From assembly GCF_033978785.1 (NCBI RefSeq), contig NC_084738.1, positions 66,852,595 to 66,916,594 of the forward strand: DNA of 64,000 nt, read 5' to 3'. The DNA is from Entelurus aequoreus (taxonomy: Eukaryota; Chordata; Actinopteri; Syngnathiformes; Syngnathidae). This document shows, one piece after another, positions 55,501 to 64,000 of this stretch. Made by a program: the position numbers and the translations under genes. The first letter of the stretch is position 1; every line of letters begins with the position of its first letter. Below the pieces are notes generated by a model, which did not search any database, was not told the origin of the DNA, and saw only the letters and a list, made by a program, of their open reading frames with translations.

Positions 55501-58311
55501 AATTCAACGTGTTATACCTCAACATTTCTCAACCTATTTGGAAAATTCCAACCCCAACCATTTCAACTCATTCAAGTTTTTTTGTTTTTTTACCATTTTC
55601 AAAACAATTCCAGATTTTCCCCAAATTTCCCTAATACCATTTACTACTTCAACATTTCTTGAGCAATTTAAACAATTCCAACACCAACCAATTCAGCTCA
55701 TTCAGGACATTCATGCTCCTAATCTTTTTTCTTTTTTTTTAAATCCAGCTTTTCCCAAAATTACCAAATTTCCAGGAAGTTCTCATTGAAATTAATGGGA
55801 CATTTTTTTAAGTTGCACCATTCCCACATTTTTCAAGCTATTCAAAGCATTCCACTTCAACACATTCCACTCATCCTGGACATTCAAACTATCATTTTTT
55901 CAAGTTAAAAAAAAGTTCCAGGATTTTCCAGGATTCCTGTTTTTCCAAAGACATATTTTCACCCTTCTTTTCTGGACACTACCCCTCCCACATTTTCCAA
56001 CCCACTTCAACTGTTCCACCGTCCAAACATTCCTCTTAATCAGGACACATTCTCGGTTTTCCCGAAATTCCAGGAATTCAGTAATACCATTCCTCAATTC
56101 AACGTGTTATACCTCAACATTTCTCGACCTATTTGGAAAATTCCAACCCCAACCATTTCAACTCATTCAAGTTTTTTTTTTTTTTTACCATTTTCAAAAC
56201 AATTCCAGATTTTCCCCAAATTTCCCTAATACCATTTACTACTTCAACATTTCTTGAGCGATTTAAACAATTCCAACACCAACCAATTCAGCTCATAATC
56301 ATTTTTTAAAATCCAGCTTTTCCCCAAAATTCCCAAATTTCCAGGAAGTACCCATTGAAATGAACGGGACCTTTCTCCAAGTTGCGCAACTCCCACATTT
56401 TTCAACCGATTCAATTCATTCCACCTTCAACACACTCAATTCATCCTGGAAATTCAAATAACCATTTTTCCACGTTCAACAAATTTCCAGGAGTTCCTGT
56501 TTTTTTCTAACCTAATTTCCAACCTTTTTTACTGCAGTGTTTTGACACTGTCCAAACATTCCTCTTAGTCAGGACAAAAAAACGAGTTGGTTGAAGGACT
56601 TAAAAAATTCCCGGTTTTCCCGAAATTCCATTTTTTAAATTAAAAACGGTTACTACTTCAACATTTCTTGAGCGATTTAAACAATTCCAACACCAACCAA
56701 TTCAGCTCATTCATGCTCATAATCATTTTTTTAAATCCAGCTTTTCCCCAAAATTCCCAAATTTCCAGGAAGTACCCATTGAAATGAACGGGACCTTTCT
56801 CCAAGTTGCGCAACTCCCACATTTTTCAACCGATTCAATTCATTCCACCTTCAACACACTCAATTCCTCCTGGAAATTCAAATAACCATTTTTCCACGTT
56901 CAACAAATTTCCAGGAGTTCCTGTTTTTTCCTAACCTAATTTCCAACCTTTTTTACTGCAGTGTTTTGACACTGTCCAAACATTCCTCTTAGTCAGGACA
57001 AAAAAACGAGTTGGTTTAAGGACTTAAAAAATTCCCGGTTTTCCCGAAATTCAATTTTTTTAATTAAAAACTGTTACTACTTCAACATTTCTTGAGCGAT
57101 TTAAACAATTCCAACACCAACCAATTCAGCTCATTCATGCTCATAATCATTTTTTTAAATCCAGCTTTTCCCCAAAATTCCCAAATTTCCAGGAAGTACC
57201 CATTGAAATGAACGGGACCTTTCTCCAAGTTGCGCAACTCCCACATTTTTCAACCGATTCAATTCATTCCACCTCCAACACACTCAATTCCTCCTGGAAA
57301 TTCAAATGACCATTTTTCCACGTTCAACAAATTTCCAGGAGTTCCTGTTTTTTTCTAACCTAATTTCCAACATTTTTTACTGCAGTGTTTTGACACTGTC
57401 CAAACATTCCTCTTAGTCAGGACAAAAAAACGAGTTGGTTTAAGGACTTAAAAAATTCACGGTTTTCCCGAAATTCCATTTTTTAAATTAAAAACTGTTA
57501 CTACTTCAACATTTCTTGAGCGATTTAAACAATTCCAACACCAACCAATTCAGCTCATTCAGGACATTCATGCTCATAATCATTTTTTTAAATCCAGCTT
57601 TTCCCCAAAATTCCCAAATTTCCAGGAAGTACCCATTGAAATGAACGGGACCTTTCTCCAAGTTGCGCAATTCCCACATTTTTCAACCGATTCAATTCAT
57701 TCCACCTTCAACACACTCAATTCATCCTGGAAATTCAAATACCGGTAACCATTTTTCCACGTTCAACAAATTTCCAGGAGTTCCTGTTTTTTCCTAACCT
57801 AATTTCCAACCTTTTTTACTGCAGTGTTTTGACACTGTCCAAACATTCCTCTTAGTCAGGACAAAAAAACGAGTTGGTTGAAGGACTTAAAAAATTCCCG
57901 GTTTTCCCGAAATTCCATTTTTTTTAATTAAAAACTGTTACTACTTCAACATTTCTTGACCGATTTAAACAATTCCAACACCAACCAATTCAGCTCATTC
58001 AGGACATTCATGCTCTTAATCATTTTTCAAAAAAACCCAATTTTCCCAAAATTTCCAGGAAGTTCCCATTGAAATGAATGGGACCTTTTTCCAAGTTGCG
58101 CAATTCCCACCATTTTTCAAGCTATTCAAACCATTCCAACATCAACACATTCCACTCATCCTGGACATTCAAACTAACACTTTCCCAAGTTCAAAACCAA
58201 AATTCCGGTTCTCCTGGAAATTCAAACTCTTCAACATTCCAACATTCAAACTACATTCTGTCAGCGTTTCACTTCAACTTCGGCTTTGGAACATTCACAC
58301 CTCATCTAGTT
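52591..58311. repeat. Right-arm tandem array, reverse complement of left-arm family
   Basis: Words CATTCCACCTTCAACACA, TTCCAGGAAGTTCCCATTGA, CATTCCTCTTAATCAGGACA and CAACACCAACCAATTCAGCT are the reverse complements of left-arm words. Higher-order spacing is about 575-590 bp from 53.4 to 56.4 kb, then about 420-435 bp to 58.1 kb. A block at 52633-52845 (TCCACTCTATTTATATAGCA onward) is a small retroposon-like insertion. In-frame multiples of three allow spurious ORFs up to 330 codons. Confidence 0.9.
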
Positions 58312-58660
58312 ATCATTTTAATACCAAATAATACAAAGCGGGAATTGTTTCGAATGGAGAAACAATTCTTAATTGAATCGTCACCCAAGAATGTGAATCC
58401 TAAGGAATCGTTCGGTGCCCAAAGGTTCACATCCTACTATCAATGTGATGTTGGACGCCATGACCATCATCCCTTCTTTGGATGCTAGCAACAAGGACCA
58501 TGCCTTAACATCTACTGCCTCGTACTGGTCACAGTGCACACTGCTGATTGCATGAACGCAGCATGGAGGCTTTTATGTTGCTGAGAAGATAAGAACATGT
58601 CTGAGTGCTACTTGTGAGGAGATGAAGTGGCCCTCATGGCACGCATGCCGTCATCAATCT
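58312..58660. other. Decayed element end and unassigned sequence
   Basis: GAATGGAGAAACAATTCTTA, AATCGTCACCCAAGAATGTG and GGTGCCCAAAGGTTCACATC (58353-58432) recall the element at 35979-36779 in diverged form. Nothing else supported. Confidence 0.45.
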
Positions 58661-58860
58661 ATCTGCCCGCTCATCTCTGCGGGCATCATCTTCATCATCA
58701 TCATCTTCATCATCACACCGCAATCGGAGCGCCTGAAGTCGCCTCTTTGCTGATGAATGTCATCACGCCAGGTGAAGATGTCACACACACACACACTGTT
58801 GTGTCACTTCAGACAGTAACGTAACCCCATGACACACACACACACACACACACACACATT
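58661..58860. repeat. CATCAT-rich and CA microsatellites
   Basis: ATCATCTTCATCATCATCAT at 58685-58704 and CA runs at 58782-58796 and 58832-58857. Confidence 0.85.
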
Positions 58861-60055
58861 TTTGTATTTCTTACCTTCTTGGGACCTGAGAAAAAGGTAC
58901 AGCTTTTAAGATTTTTTGGGGGGGGGAATTTTTTGTTTTTAATCTTCATTATTTACTTCAAGTTATTAAAGTATGTCTCTGTATACATATATTCATATAT
59001 TTTTTTTTAATTAATCTTGGCCAAAGGGGGTGCATTTCAATTTCCTACACACACTTGTTACATATTTGACCATAATACAATTGTATTATTACATATAATA
59101 ATGCACACACAGTAAATATAATGTACATAAAAGGACAAATATTTAAAAATATGTCAGAAAAATTAATATATGTAAATGTTAAACTTATATTTATTTCTTA
59201 AATAATTAGACACAAAAATATATATTTGCAATTGAACAAATATATGTTATCAATTTCTTTAGTTACATTTTTTCTAAATAAAATGAAGGGGAAAAAACAT
59301 CAAAATACAGTACTATATCAACATAAGGTTATTTACTTTATTTAATAATGTCCTGCCCAGCTTCTCAACATAAGGTTATTAATAAAATATATATTTTGTT
59401 AGTATTTTTTTAAATGCAGGTTGTTTTTCCAAAATAAAACAAGTTTTCCAAAAAATACATATATTTTTTTTTTTTTCAAATTCATAGGTTTTATTTTTGC
59501 AAATCCAAATAATAAATGGGGAATATATATTTAAAACCAGTATTATATAAAACGGAAAACAGTAGATACATACAGTATATACTATTTAAAAAATATATAT
59601 TTTACTTTTTACATTTAAATGAGAAATACATATTAAAGTATTATGTAAAAATGACTAATTAATAAAACATAAAAAAGTCATGTTTTAATTCCAAAATATT
59701 TATTATAAATATTTGTTATGAGAAATACAGTAAAAAAAAATCAAAAGCTAAAAAAAGCTAGGATATATTAATTTGTACTAGTATGTTTTAATTTATAATC
59801 AAAATACCCAAATAACAGAAATACGGTAATATATTATGTAACATTAGTTATGTTGATAATAAAATAGGTTTGATTTTTATTTTATTTATAATCATACCTA
59901 AAACAATGAATAAAAGAAATATACAAATACAATATTATATTTTTATGTAAATCAGCAAAATATTTGTATTACATTTTCTAAATGGACACAAACTTCTACT
60001 TATAGATTTCATTTGATCAAATAAAAATGTGATTGCCACCATCTTTGTACATTTC
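58861..60055. other. AT-rich sequence, no gene seen
   Basis: Long A/T stretches, no exons, no RNA gene. CCTGCCCAGCTTCTCAACAT (59351-59370) echoes TCCTGTCCAGCTTCTCAGGC in the element at 2194-2917, hinting at an old fragment. Confidence 0.5.
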
Positions 60056-60610
60056 ACTGTCCAGATCTTAATATTGCTGTTAGCATGCTAACATTAGCAT
60101 GATAACTTTTTGTGCTAAATTTGCAGCTGTTTATTCCTGAGTCATTTAACTTGGTGCGTGACACTTGTAAGCTGTTAGCTTGCAAACATTAGCATGCTAA
60201 CATTAAAGTGGTAACTTTTTTTTTTTTAGCTAATTGTACTCTTTTTTTCCCTCTATTTCCCCAGCCACACACCTTAGTCATATAACTCGGTAGCTATTAT
60301 CGTTCCCTTGTTAGCTTGCTAACATTAGCATGCTAACTTTTTGAGCTAGTTTTGCAACCGTTTAAGCCAGAGTCATATAACTTGCTATGTGACACTTGTA
60401 AACTGTTAGCATGCTAACTTTAGCATGCTAACTTTTTCATTTAATTTCACACTTTTTTCTCTCTATTTCCGCAGCCACACACCTTAGAGTCATATAACTT
60501 GCTATGTGAAACATGCTAACTGTCATCATGCTAACGTTAGCACACATGTTAAATGTTAACAATTTTGTGTAAGCACGCTAACGTTTTAGGCTAATTTTGT
60601 ACAGTTCCAC
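60056..60610. repeat. GCTAAC/TTAGCATG repeat near nnt
   Basis: Roughly four units with TGTTAGCATGCTAACATTAG, AGTCATATAACTTGCTATGT and CTCTATTTCCGCAGCCACAC. They resemble the stretch at 798-1235 more than the dense array at 44 kb. Confidence 0.75.
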
Positions 60611-60683
60611 CTACAACTTGTGTGTATTTGAATAACCTGCACAGCTTAGTGAATAAAACAACACTAAGTAGTGTAAATACAAG

Positions 60684-60689
60684 TTTATT
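60684..60689 (-). promoter_or_regulatory. Candidate distal poly(A) signal for nnt
   Basis: AATAAA on the minus strand, some 2.87 kb after the nnt stop. Other AATAAA hexamers lie closer at 62989-62994 and 62632-62637, so the used site cannot be decided from sequence. Confidence 0.25.
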
Positions 60690-61094
60690 CTTGTTCTTGT
60701 TAGGGTCGATGCTCTATGATTTGACCGAAGCGGAAAAGAACATTCACAGTCATTTTCTAGATCTTTCCCTTATTATTTATCACTGACATCCATAATAAAA
60801 TTGAGGCTTCTACAAAAATACTTTCCGGAACAAGAAGAAGAAAAAAAAGGGCAGAATGTTCACAAAACATTGGAGCAAAACCCTCTTTTAGTTGGACTCT
60901 TTACAGTTGTTGAAATATCACACGCCACTTCCTGGATGCAACTTAAATAGGAGAAAAGGACAGCAAGCTGAGGTCAGGTGAGTTTCCAGGAATGGAAAGG
61001 AAATTGGAAAAATGGTCGTCAAGACGAGGAAAAGTAGGATTGGTCGCGGGCGGAGGATCAGCAACATGGCGGGCCTCCAACTTCTTTTCTTATT

Positions 61095-61872
61095 GAGAAG
61101 AATAACCCATCCATAACGTGTCTACCATGTTTGGCTTCTTTGGGCAGGAAAAGGAAACCAAAATAAAAAATGTTGATACGTAAATATTACCCGGATATTT
61201 CAGCACGAGAGGCTTTTTTAAAAAAATATGTTGTTTTTTTACGGTAAAAATGTTTTTTTTTTCTTATCGAGGAAAATAAGAAAATCATGCTTACATTACT
61301 TTTTGCATTATATTAATTAATATTATTATGCGTTGTCTACCTCGTACATTTGTATGTCTTGCCTGAAATAAATGAATAAATGAAAAAAAATATATATATA
61401 AAAAAAAATGAACCCATCCATAACGTTTCTACGATGTTTGGCTTCTCTGGGCAGGAAAAGGAAACCAAAACTAAAAATGTTTGGATAAAAGACAAAATGA
61501 TCCGTAAAGATTATCTTGATATTGCTTTTTTTAAAATATTGTGTAGTTTTTTTTTTTATGGTATTTTTTTCTTATTGAGGAGAATAACTATCCATAACGT
61601 GTCTACCATGTTTAGCTTCTCTGGGCAGGAAAAGGAAACCAAAATAAAAAATGTTGACTCGTAAAGATTATCCGGATATTTCAGCATTAGAGGCTTTTTA
61701 AAAAAATATTGTCGTTTTTTTTACGGTAAACATTTTTTTTCTTCTTATCGAGGAACATAAGAAAATCATGCTTACCTACTGTACATTACTTTTTGCATTA
61801 TATTAATTAATATTATTATGCTTTGTCTACCTGGTACTTTTTTATGTCTTGCCTGAAATAAATTAATAAATG

Positions 61873-61905
<33 letters not shown>

Positions 61906-62135
61906 CCATCCGTAACGTTTCTACGTAGTTTGGCTTCTCTGGGCAGGAAAAGGAAACCAAAACTAAAAATGTTTGGATGAAAGAGAAAATGATCCGTAAA
62001 GATTATCTTGATGCATGAGAAGCTTTTTTAAAATATTGTGTCGTTTTTTTGACGGTATAACTATTCATAACGTTTCTACCATGTTTAGCTTCTCTGGGCA
62101 GCAAAGGAAACTAAAATGATTTGTAAAGATTATCT
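61095..62135. repeat. Dimeric tandem repeat with LINE-like tail words
   Basis: The block AACCCATCCATAACGTGTCT, ACCATGTTTGGCTTCT, TGGGCAGGAAAAGGAAACCA recurs at about 61105, 61412, 61590, 61907 and 62068. Intervals alternate near 310 and 170 bp, giving a higher-order unit of about 490 bp. The long form includes GTATGTCTTGCCTGAAATAA, a phrase common at fish LINE 3' ends. Confidence 0.85.
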
Positions 62136-63555
62136 GGATATTTTTTATTTGAACATTTTAACGGTAAAAATGCAATTTTCTCCGTGATGTATTTTTGACG
62201 TCTGCTGATAAAAAGTAATCCTGCAAAGCTCCACTAGGGGGCGTGTCACGGTGCAACTTTCTCCGATACCACGTCGATGTCGGAGCCTCGAGAATTGGCC
62301 GATACGATAACCAGCAGGAATCGCGCAGTAGGGAGGGGTTTCGTTATAGCCCCACTCATTACCGCTTACCCGACACACGAAACGTGACACATCTGTCCAC
62401 TTCACAGTAGAGGGTGGAGTATCTCAAAACGTGTTTGGTGGCACTTTCCAACAACAGTTGCCAAGTCGAGTGGCGCTTTCCGTCATTTTCAGCGGACTGC
62501 ATCGCAAAATAACCCCCCCCCCCCGCCCCCCTCTTCCTCTCACGCGAGATCCGCCCAGAAATGTGGTCACGTGTTTGTATTATTCAGTAGTGTGGAATGT
62601 TAGAAATGAGTCAGAAAACAATGCTAACCTTTTTATTATTAACCGTCTGGAATGGGCTTATGCAGTCCTTTTAAAATGAAGCGGAGTGGTCATTTTGTTT
62701 TCCCGCAATAAATTATCAAGTTAAGCTCACGTTGAATGATGCGGACACGTTTGTTACTGTACGCAAAAGCAACACGCGACTAGAAGGGTTTCATTCATGT
62801 TGACAAATGTGCCGTTTTAATGCTCAACGATTGACACCTACTAGTCTAGCTTGTGTTGCTATTGTGCGCTTAGCTGTTGCGTAGCTGCTCGCTCCTAGCA
62901 GTAGCCTACAGCCTAGCTTGTTGACCTTTTTTTTTTTGATTGAACACGACCCGCTCTGTATCGGACATTTTTTACAAGCGATACTTGTTTTATTTCCGCT
63001 GACGTGTACACCAGCACTTGTTAGGCAAAAGTAAGCAACAGTTATAAAAGAGTATTGCTGATTATTGACACAAGTGTGTTCAAATTGAGACAAAAAAAAC
63101 AAAACAAAGCAAAAATTAATTCTCTAGCGATTTTTTGACCATTTGGTTAAAAAAAAAAAAGAGTAATTTCACACAACTAATTTCCTAATTAGCATAAATG
63201 CACTAATAAACGCCTCGTGGCTTGCGGCTGCGGCCGTAGGCAACCTCCCGAAGTAGCTGCGTCCGGGTGCAGCTTTGAAAACGCTGCGCTGTGTCGCCCA
63301 AATGTTTTGTTTTGGTTTGGTCGCCACGGCAACGCAACCGCGGACCCGACAACGGAACGTGGCTCCACTTTCTCATGCACTCCGCATCATCGTGCTCTTT
63401 CCTTAATTGGAGCGTTTCGCTTGACAAGAGACTTCTCCTTCATGTAAAGAAAAGAAGAAAAAAAACCTTCATGTGTGCCATGACAGTAAAGATGTTGCTG
63501 TGTCAGCACAAAGGGAGGGGGGAGGGGGGACGGGGGGGGGTAAGGGGGGCGGGCC
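62136..63555 (-). other. Probable nnt 3' UTR and downstream region
   Basis: Non-coding DNA following the nnt stop codon on the minus strand. It holds a DNA-transposon trace (CTCCGATACCACGTCGATGT at 62261-62280), a C-run at 62513-62525, two AATAAA signals on the minus strand and the G-rich tract below. The actual transcript end is unknown. Confidence 0.45.
63513..63553 (+). other. G-rich tract just past the nnt stop
   Basis: GGGAGGGGGGAGGGGGGACG then GGGGGGGGG, TAA, GGGGGGCGGG. At least four G-runs of three or more with short loops fit a G-quadruplex on the plus (template) strand; the nnt transcript is C-rich here. Confidence 0.7.
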
Positions 63556-63699
63556 TTACTGGACCTCGCGCACTTTGCCGTGCAGGGCGTCGCACGTCTT
63601 CTTGGCGTCGCCTAGCAACATGGCGGTGTTGGGCTTGTAGAAGATGGGGTTGTCCACGGCGGCGTAGCCCACGCCCAGGGAGCGCTTCATCACCACCAC
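63556..63699 (-). CDS. nnt: NAD(P) transhydrogenase, mitochondrial: last coding exon
   Basis: NNT couples proton entry across the inner mitochondrial membrane to hydride transfer from NADH to NADP+, making matrix NADPH. This exon supplies 47 residues of the C-terminal NADP(H)-binding domain III: VVVMKRSLGVGYAAVDNPIF then YKPNTAMLLGDAKKTCDALH, ending KVREVQ before TAA (63558-63556). K-R-S contacts the NADP 2'-phosphate; GYAAVDNP and GDAKK are conserved loops of the fold. Vertebrate NNT ends almost identically up to KVRE; the last residues differ here. The exon starts after a CTGCAG acceptor (63705-63700) with a C-rich tract upstream, in phase 0. The rest of the gene lies beyond 64000. No disabling change is seen. 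Confidence 0.92.
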   Translation of the reverse strand: MVVMKRSLGVGYAAVDNPIFYKPNTAMLLGDAKKTCDALHGKVREVQ

Positions 63700-64000
63700 C
63701 TGCAGGGGGGGGTCATTGTTAACGTTGTTGCGCCCTGCAAAGTGTTTGCACTCTAAGTTGTGCGCTTGTGACACAGCTTTCTCATTGACGTGGCTAATGC
63801 TAATCAGTAGCATGTATATGGCATATCCCATGCAAGTTAGCATCGAGCTAGCACATTTTGAAAAGTGGAGCCTTTTTGATCAGACACGCTTGCTTACTTT
63901 AGAATTTTTATTTTTTTTATTTCATTTTTATTTTAGAAATGATTGTATTTTTTTAACAGCACTTTTGTTTTGAAATTACATTCTTAATTATCATTTTGAC
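63700..64000 (-). other. nnt: nnt intron (partial)
   Basis: Sequence upstream of the last exon on the minus strand. It contains CCCCCCCTGCAG at the acceptor, a GTTAGCATCGAGCTAGCAC-like word at 63837 and a T-rich stretch from about 63899. No further exon is visible before the window ends. Confidence 0.7.

Larger units (their letters stand above)
35583..58311. repeat. 22.7-kb inverted-repeat structure with satellite arms
   Basis: The outer left end (AACTAGATGAGGTGTGAAGG ... GAAGTTGAAGTGAAATGCTG) matches the reverse complement of the outer right end (AACTAGATGAGGTGTGAATG ... GAAGTTGAAGTGAAACGCTG). Homology then continues inward as TTTGAATTTCCAGGA, AACTTGGGAAAGTGTTAGTT and TTGAATGTCCAGGA. The arms are 35583-43340 (with a SINE and a hAT element inserted) and 52591-58311 (with a short insertion at 52633-52845). 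Homology stops at AACTAG on both sides. No flanking target duplication was recognised. Confidence 0.82.

Noticed and set aside
62431..62679. Possible promoter or first exon near 62.4-62.7 kb
   Set aside because: Locally GC-rich with a C-run, but no CpG-island extent, no splice donor and no recognisable protein.
63291..63722. 143-codon plus-strand ORF across the nnt exon
   Set aside because: It is the antisense shadow of the nnt exon and the G-rich tract.

Overview
The window is repeat-dominated teleost nuclear DNA, shown by tRNA-derived SINEs, L2- and Rex1-type LINE tails, many non-autonomous hAT elements, Tc1 and TTAA-target elements, CA/TG microsatellites and GTTAGCATGCTAAC-type satellites. 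It looks like intergenic sequence downstream of one host gene. An acanthomorph, possibly a pipefish-like lineage, is a guess from the repeat mix. The only host coding exon I can defend is at the right edge: the last coding exon of nnt (mitochondrial NAD(P) transhydrogenase) on the minus strand at 63556-63699.

Layout. 1-6.7 kb: a 174-bp satellite, a GCTAAC-rich stretch, L2 tails, a hAT-like element, a TIR element and a long GT microsatellite. 6.7-15.3 kb: four copies (A-D) of a TTAA-target DNA transposon family with short inward-facing ORFs at both ends; a fifth copy (E) lies at 29.7-31.1 kb. 16-21.3 kb: a THAP-like remnant, a SINE, a possible LTR, and a minus-strand Rex1/L2-type LINE split by a solo LTR. 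21.3-24.7 kb: a full-length LINE of RTE type with an uninterrupted 1026-codon endonuclease/reverse transcriptase ORF and an 11-bp target duplication. 25-35 kb: hAT elements with intact 8-bp target duplications, SINEs, a Tc1 end and minisatellites, often nested.

35.58-58.31 kb is the most unusual part: a 22.7-kb structure whose outer ends are homologous in inverted orientation. The arms are long tandem arrays of one sequence family, GGAATG/TTGAATG-rich on the left and its reverse complement on the right. The roughly 9-kb centre holds three unrelated tandem arrays, a 139-bp-arm palindrome and TA microsatellites. A SINE and a hAT element interrupt the left arm, and the right arm gives the uninterrupted version. 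This resembles a giant foldback-type element or an inverted satellite-bearing duplication.

58.3-63.5 kb: CA repeats, AT-rich DNA, another GCTAAC stretch, a dimeric tandem repeat, and the probable 3' UTR or downstream region of nnt, with a G-rich tract just beyond the stop codon. Apart from nnt, the coding traces are transposon genes acting on their own mobility; there is no host operon or pathway here. Repeat boundaries were read by eye and most are accurate to a few bases only where target duplications are quoted.
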